Source: an uncultured Lachnospiraceae bacterium
GTDB taxonomy: Bacteria > Bacillota > Clostridia > Lachnospirales > Lachnospiraceae
NCBI GenBank assembly: GCA_947173495.1
Contig: CAMWFQ010000006.1
Location: forward strand, 1 to 64,000
Reading direction: 5' to 3'
DNA: 64,000 bases
How positions within the stretch are numbered: position 1 is the first letter of the stretch; each line of letters begins with the position of its first letter. The translations under genes and the position numbers were made by a program. The notes under the pieces are model-generated. The model searched no databases. It was not told where the DNA came from and saw only the letters and a list, made by a program, of their open reading frames with translations. Positions 7,909 through 16,291 of the stretch are shown in pieces.

Positions 7909-9801
7909 CTATCTCTTTACATTAAAGATTTTTACCCATCTTCCTAAGCAAATAATCCTAAATGAAAAATAATCCTTAACGTTATTTTTGATACAATAGT
8001 CAAACCATTCTAAAACTTTTTTTTCTTCTACAATTTGATCCAAAATTTTACACGCCTTTAGCAATTCATTCCTAAAATATTCTTGATGGGCATGTATCCA
8101 CACCTCCTCTGGAGTAGCAAATCCCAACTTTGACATTCTTAACCGTATTTTCTCAGGTAAAATTCCCTTCATGGCACTTCTCATAACTGCCTTCGTATAT
8201 CCATTACGTATTTTATGTTCTGCAGGCATGTCATAAATTGCCTCCACTAGTCTATAATCCAAAAAAGGGACTCTCGTTTCAATAGAATGAGCCATAGAAT
8301 TTCTATCCTCGAAATGTAACAATGCCTGAAGATTTACTTGAATCATATCTTTTGTAAATTGGTCAAAATCGTTAATATTATAAATTCCTTTTATAGTTCC
8401 CTTGTTTAAAGGATAAGGGTACGGTATCTTCTTACCGCAATCATTCTTATTTTCCTTTTTTTTCCCATACACCTTCAACTTTGATAAAATCTTCCACCAT
8501 TTTCTATTACTAAATAAGTTTTTTAAAGCATCTTCCAAAATACTATTTGCACAAATATCTTCTACTTTTCCACGTTTCTTGTCAAAATTTTTAATTGCTT
8601 TATATAACTCAATTACTTTTCTTTTTTTTAAAAATTCAATAAATGTCGGCAAATAAAAACCTGTATAACCTGCTAATTGTTCATCAGCACCTTGCCCATC
8701 CAACATAACTGTTAAGTTGTTTCTTTGAGCTTCTTCAAACACTTCCCACTGGGCACAAATTGATGTAGTTGTAAATGGCTCATCCATATGCCAAATTATC
8801 TTATCTAACTTAGCAAATATATCTTCAATATTTACATATATTTTATGTGAAACTGCATTCGTCAATTTAATTACTTCGTCTATATATTCTTGCTCATCAT
8901 ATTTTTTTTCTTCTTCCTTATCAAAACACGAAGATATCGTATGGATCTCTACCGAATTATTAAATAGTTCAGAAATTCCACATACTATAGATGAGCTATC
9001 TAACCCTCCCGATAAACAGGCTCCAATTGGGACATCAGCGCGTAGCCTTAAATAAAGTGAATCTAAAAACGTCTTTTTAAAAACCTTAACATTTTTTTTA
9101 TAATTATTCAAAATATGATGCTTCTCTATATTATACCATTTCTTAACTTGCCAATTATTTTTTTCTAATGCAAATATTCCACACGTTCCCGCGCTTAACT
9201 GTTTTATGTCCTTAAAAAATGTAGTATCACTCCACTCTGTTATTCCATTGCACAGGAAATCCCATACTCGATCTTCATTCATTTTTGCTGCAACAGGCAT
9301 AACTTTTAAAATTTGTTTGATTTCTGATGCAAATAAAAATTTATCATTGTTTAAAAAATAATAAAATGGTTTGATTCCAAAACGATCCCGTGCACAAAAT
9401 AATATTTTTTTCACATCATCATAAATAGCAAATGCCCACATACCATTAAATTTATTTAAGCAATCTTCACCCCAACAATCATATGCTGCCATAATCACTT
9501 CTGTATCAGTTTCTGAAAAAAAATTATATCCTTGTTTTAAAAGTTCAGACCTTAGTTCTATATAATTGTATACCTCACCATTATAAACTATTGAGTATCG
9601 TCCTTGAAAATGCATTGGTTGATTTCCTGCATCACTCAAATCAATAATTGATAGCCTTTTGTGTCCAATAGCAAAATTATTTTTTAAATAAGTTCCTTCT
9701 GCATCTGGTCCTCTATGATGAATAGTCTTCAACATTTCCTGGATTAAACCTATATTTACTTTTTCTCCATTCTTATTAATTATTCCACAAATACCACACA
9801 T
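7909..9801 (-). CDS. asnB: AsnB-type glutamine amidotransferase, copy 2
   Basis: 630 aa with Cys2 (CGICGIINKNGEK), HHRGPDAEG, NGEVYNY, the synthetase motif SGGLDSSS near residue 261, and LHFEDRNSMAHSIETRVPFLD. Both half-reactions, glutamine hydrolysis and ATP-dependent amide transfer, should be intact. It is clearly diverged from copies 1 and 3, so it is not a recent tandem duplicate. It sits directly after the ABC permease and before the GT4-CgeB fusion, which argues for a dedicated glycan role such as uronamide formation rather than asparagine supply. The ribosome site AAGGAAG (9829-9835) is 27 bases from the ATG, but a perfect 6-bp hairpin (9813-9828) between them would shorten the effective distance to about 11. 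Confidence 0.5.
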   Translation of the reverse strand: MCGICGIINKNGEKVNIGLIQEMLKTIHHRGPDAEGTYLKNNFAIGHKRLSIIDLSDAGNQPMHFQGRYSIVYNGEVYNYIELRSELLKQGYNFFSETDTEVIMAAYDCWGEDCLNKFNGMWAFAIYDDVKKILFCARDRFGIKPFYYFLNNDKFLFASEIKQILKVMPVAAKMNEDRVWDFLCNGITEWSDTTFFKDIKQLSAGTCGIFALEKNNWQVKKWYNIEKHHILNNYKKNVKVFKKTFLDSLYLRLRADVPIGACLSGGLDSSSIVCGISELFNNSVEIHTISSCFDKEEEKKYDEQEYIDEVIKLTNAVSHKIYVNIEDIFAKLDKIIWHMDEPFTTTSICAQWEVFEEAQRNNLTVMLDGQGADEQLAGYTGFYLPTFIEFLKKRKVIELYKAIKNFDKKRGKVEDICANSILEDALKNLFSNRKWWKILSKLKVYGKKKENKNDCGKKIPYPYPLNKGTIKGIYNINDFDQFTKDMIQVNLQALLHFEDRNSMAHSIETRVPFLDYRLVEAIYDMPAEHKIRNGYTKAVMRSAMKGILPEKIRLRMSKLGFATPEEVWIHAHQEYFRNELLKACKILDQIVEEKKVLEWFDYCIKNNVKDYFSFRIICLGRWVKIFNVKR

Positions 9802-9812
9802 TTTATTATTAA

Positions 9813-9828
9813 TAGTGGTTTTCCACTA
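9813..9828. promoter_or_regulatory. Perfect hairpin between ribosome site and start of asnB copy 2
   Basis: TAGTGG and CCACTA flank a 4-base loop. On the minus-strand mRNA the order is AAGGAAG, hairpin, 11 bases, ATG. Folding would bring the ribosome-binding site to a workable distance. There is no U-tract after the stem, so it is not a terminator. Confidence 0.5.
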
Positions 9829-9849
9829 CTTCCTTTTCTATAATTTATT

Positions 9850-10629
9850 TTATAAAACAGACTCAAAAAAACCTTTCAATTTTCTAAAAAAGATCAGACC
9901 ACTTATCCATAATACTGTACTTATCACAATAAGATATGCCAATCCCGAAAAGTCAGGGTTTACTTGATAAAATAGGATTTGTCTAAACATATTGCAAATT
10001 TGATAAAACGGATTTAAGAAAACAAGTATAAACATATTTCCTGAAAATTTTTCTGCTCCATAAAAAATAGGGGTCAAATAAAACAGCAATTGCAAAAAGG
10101 TAGGAATTATTTGAATCATATCACGAACGAACACTGTCAATGCAGATAGAAAAAATCCTAATCCCATTATAAAAAAAAACATTAATGGTATAATAACTAT
10201 TAACCAAAAGATATGCCATGACAAATATCTTCCTGAAATAAACGATAAAATACATATCACAACAATTCCTACAAACATTTGTGGCAAACCCATCATCGAC
10301 GAAGCAATAGGCAAGAATTCACTTTTAATTGAAAAATTCTTAACTAAATTAATTCCAGAAATAATTGAATTTGCAGTTGCCATTATCCCTTCATTAATCG
10401 CAAGCCACGGAGTAAATCCACAGATAAACCATATAACATAATCAAAAGAGCTATCACTTCCTTCTACCTTTAATCGTAGAATGATACCAAATATAAAAAT
10501 ATATATAACCATCATTAATAATGGTTGAATAACCGACCATAATATTCCAATTCTTGACCCTAAATACCTATTACGCAAGTTCAATAGAAATAATTTATAT
10601 ACTTCGAGAGTTGCTCCAAATATGTTCAT
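9850..10629 (-). CDS. wzm: ABC-2 type polysaccharide export permease (Wzm/TagG type)
   Basis: A 259-aa integral membrane protein with about six hydrophobic segments and family landmarks LFLLNLRNRYLGSRIGILWS near the N-terminus, the PLLMMVIYIFIFG segment, FVRDMIQIIPTFLQLLFYLTPIFY, and NPFYQICNMFRQILF. It forms the channel half of an ABC exporter for completed lipid-linked polysaccharide or teichoic-acid-like chains. Its start overlaps the end of the upstream ATPase gene by 35 bases, with an AGGAG site 12 bases before the ATG inside that gene. It is the only permease for two adjacent ATPases. Confidence 0.5.
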   Translation of the reverse strand: MNIFGATLEVYKLFLLNLRNRYLGSRIGILWSVIQPLLMMVIYIFIFGIILRLKVEGSDSSFDYVIWFICGFTPWLAINEGIMATANSIISGINLVKNFSIKSEFLPIASSMMGLPQMFVGIVVICILSFISGRYLSWHIFWLIVIIPLMFFFIMGLGFFLSALTVFVRDMIQIIPTFLQLLFYLTPIFYGAEKFSGNMFILVFLNPFYQICNMFRQILFYQVNPDFSGLAYLIVISTVLWISGLIFFRKLKGFFESVL

Positions 10630-11818
10630 TTTTTATATGTTCTCCTTTAAAAATAATATCCCATATCGATGTTGTATACCCCAGCGGAAAGGAATAGTAT
10701 TCCTTTTTATAATCAATAATACGAAATACTCTTTCTTTACAATCAACTATGTTTTCATTATTCGACAATATCAATGACAATGTATATATACTCTCTGTAT
10801 AATTCATATTTTTTATGACTGTTGACATTTTTAATTCCATTTTTCCGTTTTCTTCCAAATAGTTACCACTATCTTCTAAATAATTATTTTCCAAATATAT
10901 ATTCCCTTTATAATCCTCTATTCTCAGTTTTAAATTATGTTTTCCGCACAAATCATTTAATTTGATATCTATTTCAAGATATAGATCTTCTCCGCTAATA
11001 AACGTATTTTCTTTTGTTCTTCCATTTGAAATACACAATGACTTAATATATGTCATCTTATTTCTATCATTAATCAATTCTTTTTCTATATAATTTCTTT
11101 CATTTTCCCATATCTTTTTTCGTTCGAAATCATTCACAAATTCTTCATATGCTTTAACTACATTCTCTGTTATACCATCTAATATAATTTTCCCCTTTTC
11201 AATCCAAATACATCTATTTGTTATTCTTTTGATTGAATCTAGTGAATGAGAAACCATAAAAAGAATCTTACCTTTACTACACAATTCCTGAATTTTATTT
11301 TTTGATTTTTCTACAAATTGATAGTCCCCCACCCCAAGCACCTCATCAATTATTAGAATTTCTGGTTGGATAAATGCAATCTGTGCAAAAGCTATTCTTG
11401 CCTTCATTCCTGATGAATAAGTTTTAATTGGTCTTGTCCAATAATCACCTATATCTACAAATTCTTCTACTTCCAAAAGAATCTTTTCTAACCGATCATG
11501 ATCATATCCATACAATTTCCCAGTCTGCCGTACATTTTCTTTTCCTGTGAGCTCTTGTTGCAAATTTGACCCTATATCTAATATTGAATTTACTTTTCCT
11601 TCAATACATATACTTCCCTTATCCTCCTTAGCATATTGACATAAAATATTTAATAAAGTTGATTTGCCCGCTCCGTTTCTCCCTATGATGCCTACCTTTT
11701 CTCCTTCCTTCACTTCAAAGCATATATCATGTAAAACCTCAATATTTATTCCTCCTCTCTCAGGATTCTTATAAGATTTATAAACATGATTAACTTTCAC
11801 GCTTACATTACCTTCCAT
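10595..11818 (-). CDS. wzt: ABC transporter ATPase with C-terminal glycan-binding-type domain (Wzt/TagH type), subunit A
   Basis: 407 aa from the chosen start. The nucleotide-binding domain has Walker A GRNGAGKST (46-54), signature SSGMK (135-139) and Walker B LIIDE (155-159). From about residue 270 a beta-rich region resembles the Wzt C-terminal domain that recognises the O-polysaccharide end. The longest open frame begins at 11896, but the ATG at 11818 is preceded by GAGGAG at 9 bases and yields the usual N-terminus, so I prefer it; it overlaps the upstream ATPase gene by 16 bases. It powers the permease encoded next. Confidence 0.5.
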   Translation of the reverse strand: MEGNVSVKVNHVYKSYKNPERGGINIEVLHDICFEVKEGEKVGIIGRNGAGKSTLLNILCQYAKEDKGSICIEGKVNSILDIGSNLQQELTGKENVRQTGKLYGYDHDRLEKILLEVEEFVDIGDYWTRPIKTYSSGMKARIAFAQIAFIQPEILIIDEVLGVGDYQFVEKSKNKIQELCSKGKILFMVSHSLDSIKRITNRCIWIEKGKIILDGITENVVKAYEEFVNDFERKKIWENERNYIEKELINDRNKMTYIKSLCISNGRTKENTFISGEDLYLEIDIKLNDLCGKHNLKLRIEDYKGNIYLENNYLEDSGNYLEENGKMELKMSTVIKNMNYTESIYTLSLILSNNENIVDCKERVFRIIDYKKEYYSFPLGYTTSIWDIIFKGEHIKNEHIWSNSRSI

Positions 11819-12951
11819 TCCAGTTTTCTCCTCATAATAGCTTGTTTCTTCTGACCCTGCCCTATTTTCAGCTCTATTCCGTTCTTCTCTAGCCATGTCA
11901 TTCTATCATAAGCCTTCGCCACACCTTCTTTTTTATACATGTGCACTTCCAACAAATGGATTCCAACATTATAAATTCCTTCCTCTAAACCCAAATCAGG
12001 AAACCATACACTAACTTTATATATTCCTTTCTTTTTTATCTTAAAATATGCCCCATTTGTATACACCAAATTCCAGCCTAATCCCTGAGAAAATTTCTCA
12101 ATAAATATATTTGCTTCAACCTCTTCTGTAGGTGGCACCTGCATAACTTCAATTGTAAAATCTAGTCTACCTTCCTCCTCCCATTCTACTGTCTTTTTAG
12201 CCAATATCTCTTTATTAAAAATCTTAATTATATCTGAATGTAATTTTTCAAATTGCACATACTCACTTATTGTACTCCTTATTTCTCCCTCAAAATTAAT
12301 TCTTCCTTTATCCAAAATACATCCTCTAGAGCAGAAACGCAACAATGCTGTCCAATCATGAGACACCATAATACCCACTGTTCCCTTTTGTATCATCTTC
12401 TTCAGCCTTCGAATAGCTTTACCCTGAAAATATGCATCACCTACTACTAGAGCCTCATCAATAAGCACAATTTCCGCTTTTAACGCCGTTACAACTGCAA
12501 AAAGAAGCTTCGCCTTCATTCCTGAAGAATACGTATAAATTGGACGTCTAAAGTAATCGTCCAACTCAGTAAATTCTCTAATATCATTTATTAGTTGTCT
12601 GACCAATTCCCTATCATAATTTTTCATAGTAAAAAAGAAAAAATCTTTACAGTATTCTTCTCCTGTCTGATTTACATTCAGGAAGCTACCTAGCTCAAAA
12701 ATAGATGTAACATTCCCTTCAAGTAAAATCATTCCCTCATAACTATAAATTCCACCTAAAACGCGGAGCAATGTAGATTTTCCGGCACCGTTTTTCCCTA
12801 AAACTCCATATATTTCACCAGGCTTGATAGATAAATTAATGTCACTTAACACTTTCACATATTCAACATTATTTGATAATAGATCCCATATTTTATATTT
12901 TTCACTTACCATAAAAAACTTGCTTAATTCTTTTACTTCAATCAATCCCAT
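11803..12951 (-). CDS. ABC transporter ATPase, Wzt/TagH type, subunit B
   Basis: 382 aa with Walker A GKNGAGKST (52-60), signature YSSGMKAK, Walker B VLIDEALVVGD and the switch histidine in MVSHDW. All catalytic motifs look intact. A C-terminal beta-rich region of about 130 residues (from near residue 250) differs from that of subunit A. The usual exporter has one ATPase gene acting as a homodimer; two different ATPases followed by a single permease suggest a heterodimer, or alternative ATPases recognising different chain ends (inference). The gene starts 6 bases after the CgeB-like gene stops. Confidence 0.5.
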   Translation of the reverse strand: MGLIEVKELSKFFMVSEKYKIWDLLSNNVEYVKVLSDINLSIKPGEIYGVLGKNGAGKSTLLRVLGGIYSYEGMILLEGNVTSIFELGSFLNVNQTGEEYCKDFFFFTMKNYDRELVRQLINDIREFTELDDYFRRPIYTYSSGMKAKLLFAVVTALKAEIVLIDEALVVGDAYFQGKAIRRLKKMIQKGTVGIMVSHDWTALLRFCSRGCILDKGRINFEGEIRSTISEYVQFEKLHSDIIKIFNKEILAKKTVEWEEEGRLDFTIEVMQVPPTEEVEANIFIEKFSQGLGWNLVYTNGAYFKIKKKGIYKVSVWFPDLGLEEGIYNVGIHLLEVHMYKKEGVAKAYDRMTWLEKNGIELKIGQGQKKQAIMRRKLEWKVM

Positions 12952-12956
12952 ATGAT

Positions 12957-14147
12957 TTACCTTTTTTCTAAAAGCATTAACACCCTTGTGTCAAATTTTT
13001 TCACAAACGTTTTGAATGAATACTCATCATTCATAACAATCTCTTCAAAGGCGCAATCAACTATCTCTTTTCTATGTCTATCATCAAGTATAACTTCTAC
13101 AACTTCTTCAATATTAGAAAAATCCTTTTTTAATGAAATATAATGTCGATTCGACTTAAAAATCCCTTGAAAATCCCCCTCATACATAACCTGTAATGTT
13201 CTACAGGCAGCTGCCTCAAAATGCCTTGGCGACACAGCACAGTATGAAATTCCTTGTTCGTATGGCTCTAAAAATGCAAGTATTTCTTCTTCAGTAGCTT
13301 GAGGATTTTGAAAAATATACCTTTTATATTTAGCATACACATTGCCATCATAATCCACTATAGAGCTTCCACTTTCTACTCCCAAAACACTTTTACAATT
13401 CCCTAAAAAATCTAGCCAGTCTTTTCCTAAAAATCTATCTTCCTTTTTGCTACTAATATCTGTTATTAAGCCATATTTCATCGCATATTCTATGAAATCA
13501 TCGCCTATTTTTCTTTTCTCATAACATAATCTACCAAAAATAAGAGGATTAATAGATCCTCTATATCCAACATCTATTTCCCTGTTTTCTATCTTATAAT
13601 TTAACCTTCTATATTCTTCTGGAATATATCCTGTTAAATATTGCATAACCTCAACATTTGATTTTTCATCACTATAAATCCCTCTTGCCGTTTCTTCATC
13701 CCATATTGTCAAAATTAAATCAATATTATTCCTTTTCACAAATTCCACTATTCTATTTGTTCTAAAATGTTCATCCTGTTTCATTAAAATTTTAATTCCT
13801 TCAAATTTCTTTAAAATCAATTCATTTAATATATCTAATTCTGATCTATGATATGAAAAGGTATTGTGTATAATAATCCCCTTGTATTCATTTAAATCTT
13901 TCTTACTCATTCTCGGAACACCAGCCCAAACATTCAATAAATCGATTGTAAAAGCACTCTTTTCAATAAGTTCAAATATCGTCTGTTGGACTGTAAGTAA
14001 CTCATTTGGCTTCAAAGATGCTATGAGTAATAATTTAAATTCACTTTTTTTTTGAGGATATATTTTTAATCTAGGTCCTTCTCCCAGTAGGATTTCTGAT
14101 TTTAGCCTTCGCTTTTCATTAGATAAAATATATAATAATTTTTTCAT
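12957..14147 (-). CDS. CgeB-like glycosyltransferase (paralogue 3)
   Basis: 396 aa from ATG at 14147 (an alternative TTG is at 14153). It is the stand-alone version of the CgeB-like unit: GVPRMSKKDL, YRGSINPLIFGRL, DWLDFLGNCKSVLGV, ESGSSIVDYDGNV, QATEEEILAFLEPYE, VSPRHFEAAACRT, YEGDFQGIFKS and LKKDFSNIEEVVEVI. It most resembles the C-half of the 5499-7799 protein in the ESGSxIxD motif. Presumed cytoplasmic glycosyltransferase for the ABC-exported polymer; donor and acceptor are unknown. It is separated from the upstream wbmF-like gene by an intergenic stem-loop. Confidence 0.5.
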   Translation of the reverse strand: MKKLLYILSNEKRRLKSEILLGEGPRLKIYPQKKSEFKLLLIASLKPNELLTVQQTIFELIEKSAFTIDLLNVWAGVPRMSKKDLNEYKGIIIHNTFSYHRSELDILNELILKKFEGIKILMKQDEHFRTNRIVEFVKRNNIDLILTIWDEETARGIYSDEKSNVEVMQYLTGYIPEEYRRLNYKIENREIDVGYRGSINPLIFGRLCYEKRKIGDDFIEYAMKYGLITDISSKKEDRFLGKDWLDFLGNCKSVLGVESGSSIVDYDGNVYAKYKRYIFQNPQATEEEILAFLEPYEQGISYCAVSPRHFEAAACRTLQVMYEGDFQGIFKSNRHYISLKKDFSNIEEVVEVILDDRHRKEIVDCAFEEIVMNDEYSFKTFVKKFDTRVLMLLEKR

Positions 14148-14165
14148 TAACAATTTTTTCCTTAC

Positions 14166-14200
14166 GCGGAAACTATCCTATATAATGCAATAGTTTCCGC
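14166..14200. repeat. 11-bp perfect inverted repeat between wbmF and the CgeB-like gene
   Basis: GCGGAAACTAT (14166-14176) pairs perfectly with ATAGTTTCCGC (14190-14200) around a 13-base AT-rich loop. It lies just upstream of the ribosome site AAGGA of the CgeB-like gene. Neither strand has a T-run after it, so it is unlikely to be a standard terminator. It may be an mRNA processing or stabilising hairpin, an operator, or the scar of an insertion. Confidence 0.5.
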
Positions 14201-14210
14201 TAGAACTACT

Positions 14211-15290
14211 TTATTGATAGTAATTTAAATGCTCCATGTGCTTCAATATACACTTTTCTATCAATTCTAAATTATCCTTCGTCCATTCAACAGTTCTTTT
14301 AATCCCTTCTCGATGAGAAATCTCTGAGATAAATCCTAATTTTAATTTTGATTTTTCGACAGAAGCAAAACGTTTTCCCGAATTATCCCAGGACCTTTTC
14401 GGTAAATATTCAATCCTAGATTTACTTCTTGTAACCTTTTTAATTTCCTCCGCTAATTGAGCAATTGATACTTCATTTCCTGATCCCAAGTTATATACAT
14501 CTCCTCCTTCCCCCCGCAATGCACACAACATTAACCCACGGCATATGTCTTCTACATAAATAAAGTCTCTCGTAGCAATCCCCTCATTTTCCAATGGAAT
14601 ATCCATTCCTTTAAGTGCTTTATAAATAAAAGTGGGGGTTACATTTCGCCAGATAGTAGCATATGTGCCTCTCCAGTTTCCTGCTCCGAGAACTTCCCCA
14701 GGCCCATAAACATTCTGAAATCTTGCACGTACCACTGGTAACCCATATTGTTTATAATAGTAATTGGAATAAAACTCTCCAATTAACTTTGAAATTGAAT
14801 ATGGACTATCCATGTCAATTTCTATTGGATCTTCTTCTGTCGTAGCGACTGCCATGTCAAATGTCTTTTTCGCCACTGAGCATCCGGCAGAAGAATATAC
14901 AACCTTTTTAATATTTTTATAATTTCTGATTATTTCAAACAATTTCAAGGTGGTTAATGTGTTATTATCATGATCCTTAATTGGATCAAAAATAGAACTT
15001 TGGTTTCCATGATAAGTCGCTAAATGAAAAATATAGTCATACTCATCTTTCAACGTTGCAAGAATCCTGAAATCGGTAATCGATCCTTCTCTAAATTCGA
15101 TTTTATTACTTTTAGGAATATTCGTTATTTCAGAAGATAACAAGTTATCTATTATCGTCACTTTAACATTATCAACATAATTTACCAATAGTCTACATAA
15201 ATTACTTCCTACAAATCCAGCCCCCCCAACAATCAATATTTGTGAATTTTCAAACTCTTTATAAAAATTATCATTCATTTTTTTTGTCAT
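14211..15290 (-). CDS. wbmF: SDR nucleotide-sugar epimerase, WbmF-like
   Basis: 359 aa (or 355 from the ATG at 15278, which has better spacing from AGAGG). NAD-binding GGAGFVGSN, catalytic YSISK, and long stretches I recognise from Bordetella WbmF: FHLATYHGNQSS, HDNNTLTTLKL, RARFQNVYGPGE, RNVTPTFIYKALKG, ATRDFIYVED and SWDNSGKRF. WbmF acts in making the 2,3-diacetamido-2,3-dideoxy-galacturonic acid of the Bordetella O antigen, proposed to epimerise UDP-diacetamido-glucuronic acid. Its neighbours are WbmG-like and WlbA/B/C-like genes, the same partners as in Bordetella. It overlaps the wbmG-like gene by 20 bases. A G7 run (15221-15227) lies in the NAD-binding loop codons. Family assignment is strong; the exact epimerisation is inferred. 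Confidence 0.5.
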   Translation of the reverse strand: MTKKMNDNFYKEFENSQILIVGGAGFVGSNLCRLLVNYVDNVKVTIIDNLLSSEITNIPKSNKIEFREGSITDFRILATLKDEYDYIFHLATYHGNQSSIFDPIKDHDNNTLTTLKLFEIIRNYKNIKKVVYSSAGCSVAKKTFDMAVATTEEDPIEIDMDSPYSISKLIGEFYSNYYYKQYGLPVVRARFQNVYGPGEVLGAGNWRGTYATIWRNVTPTFIYKALKGMDIPLENEGIATRDFIYVEDICRGLMLCALRGEGGDVYNLGSGNEVSIAQLAEEIKKVTRSKSRIEYLPKRSWDNSGKRFASVEKSKLKLGFISEISHREGIKRTVEWTKDNLELIEKCILKHMEHLNYYQ

Positions 15291-16233
15291 CCTCTAATTT
15301 TAAATGTGTATATGTTTGAGAGATACCATGTGTTTTATACCACTCAATTGTTTCTTTAATTCCTTCCTCCAGTTGAGTAGTAACATGCCACTCAAACACC
15401 GTATTTATTTTAGTTGGATCAAGTAAAATCGTATAAACATCATCTTCACCTCTTTGTCTTACCTCTACTTCTTCATCCAAAGTGATGTCTAGTGCCTTTA
15501 ATGTTGCATCAAATAACTCTTTGATTGCATAATCCTTACCACTCGAAACATGATAATAACCTTTATCGCCAACCCCATCAATAGCCTTAATTACTACGTT
15601 TACTAAGTCCTTTACAAAAATAAAATCTCTTCTTGTATCATTTACAAAACATTTCTTACCAGTAGTCAATCTGCTATAAAATGTAGGCAATGGACCACTC
15701 AAGTTTCTAGGACCATACGAATTTGCCAAACGGAAAGAAATAAAATCTAACCCTGATAATTCAATATACAATTCCCCTCCCGTTTTGCTAATAGCGTAAC
15801 TACTGCCTCCTGAATAGCTTCCTGAAAAATATGGATGAGAGAGGGTAATCGGCTGCTCCAGTGGCTTTAATCCATAACACAGGGCTGTTTGAAAATAAAT
15901 AATTCTTCTAATCCCCACTCTTTTTGCTGCCTTTACAAGATTCACTGCACCTACTACATTCGTTTCAGCATCTTCAATCCAGTTTTCTGGATCTTTATAA
16001 GATGCCGCTGCGTGAACTACAACCTCAGGTTTAAAATCATTAAATATTCTGTCAACTGTTTCTGTATTTGCAATAGAATCTTCAACAATTACCAAGTTTT
16101 TCTGGGGAATTAAATTATCTCTTCTTCCCGTTTGATAGTTATCAATAACTAAAACCTCATCTCCTCTTGCCAATAGCTCTTCTGCAATATGTGATCCAAT
16201 ATGTCCTGCGCCTCCCGTAATCAATACTTTCAT
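15271..16233 (-). CDS. wbmG: SDR nucleotide-sugar epimerase, WbmG-like
   Basis: 320 aa. NAD-binding GGAGHIGSH, catalytic YAISK, and blocks I recognise from Bordetella WbmG: AAASYKDPENWIEDAETN, FQTALCYG, RLANSYGPR, GPLPTFYSRL, RRDFIFVKDL, VRQRGEDDVYTILLDPTK and the C-terminal YKTHGISQTYTHL. WbmG works with WbmF and WbmH on UDP-2,3-diacetamido-uronates for the Bordetella O antigen. No third SDR (WbmH) is seen here. The start has AGGAG 10 bases upstream. Together with WbmF it implies an unusual uronic acid epimer in the glycan. Confidence 0.5.
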   Translation of the reverse strand: MKVLITGGAGHIGSHIAEELLARGDEVLVIDNYQTGRRDNLIPQKNLVIVEDSIANTETVDRIFNDFKPEVVVHAAASYKDPENWIEDAETNVVGAVNLVKAAKRVGIRRIIYFQTALCYGLKPLEQPITLSHPYFSGSYSGGSSYAISKTGGELYIELSGLDFISFRLANSYGPRNLSGPLPTFYSRLTTGKKCFVNDTRRDFIFVKDLVNVVIKAIDGVGDKGYYHVSSGKDYAIKELFDATLKALDITLDEEVEVRQRGEDDVYTILLDPTKINTVFEWHVTTQLEEGIKETIEWYKTHGISQTYTHLKLEDDKKNE

Positions 16234-16291
16234 AATTATTTTCTCCTTTTCTCTTATTTTATTTTATATCATGGTTAAGACCTGATATATC

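Noticed and set aside
9813-9828. Rho-independent terminator
   Set aside because: No U-tract follows on the minus-strand transcript, and the stem lies between a ribosome site and a start codon.
10595-11896. Long start of the ATPase gene at 11896
   Set aside because: The extra 26 residues are charged and unlike the family; GAGGAG with proper spacing favours ATG at 11818.
14181-14186. Plus-strand -10 element TATAAT
   Set aside because: It sits in the loop of the inverted repeat, and no plus-strand gene lies downstream.
14166-14200. Rho-independent terminator
   Set aside because: The stem is perfect but no T-run follows on either strand, and the loop is 13 bases.
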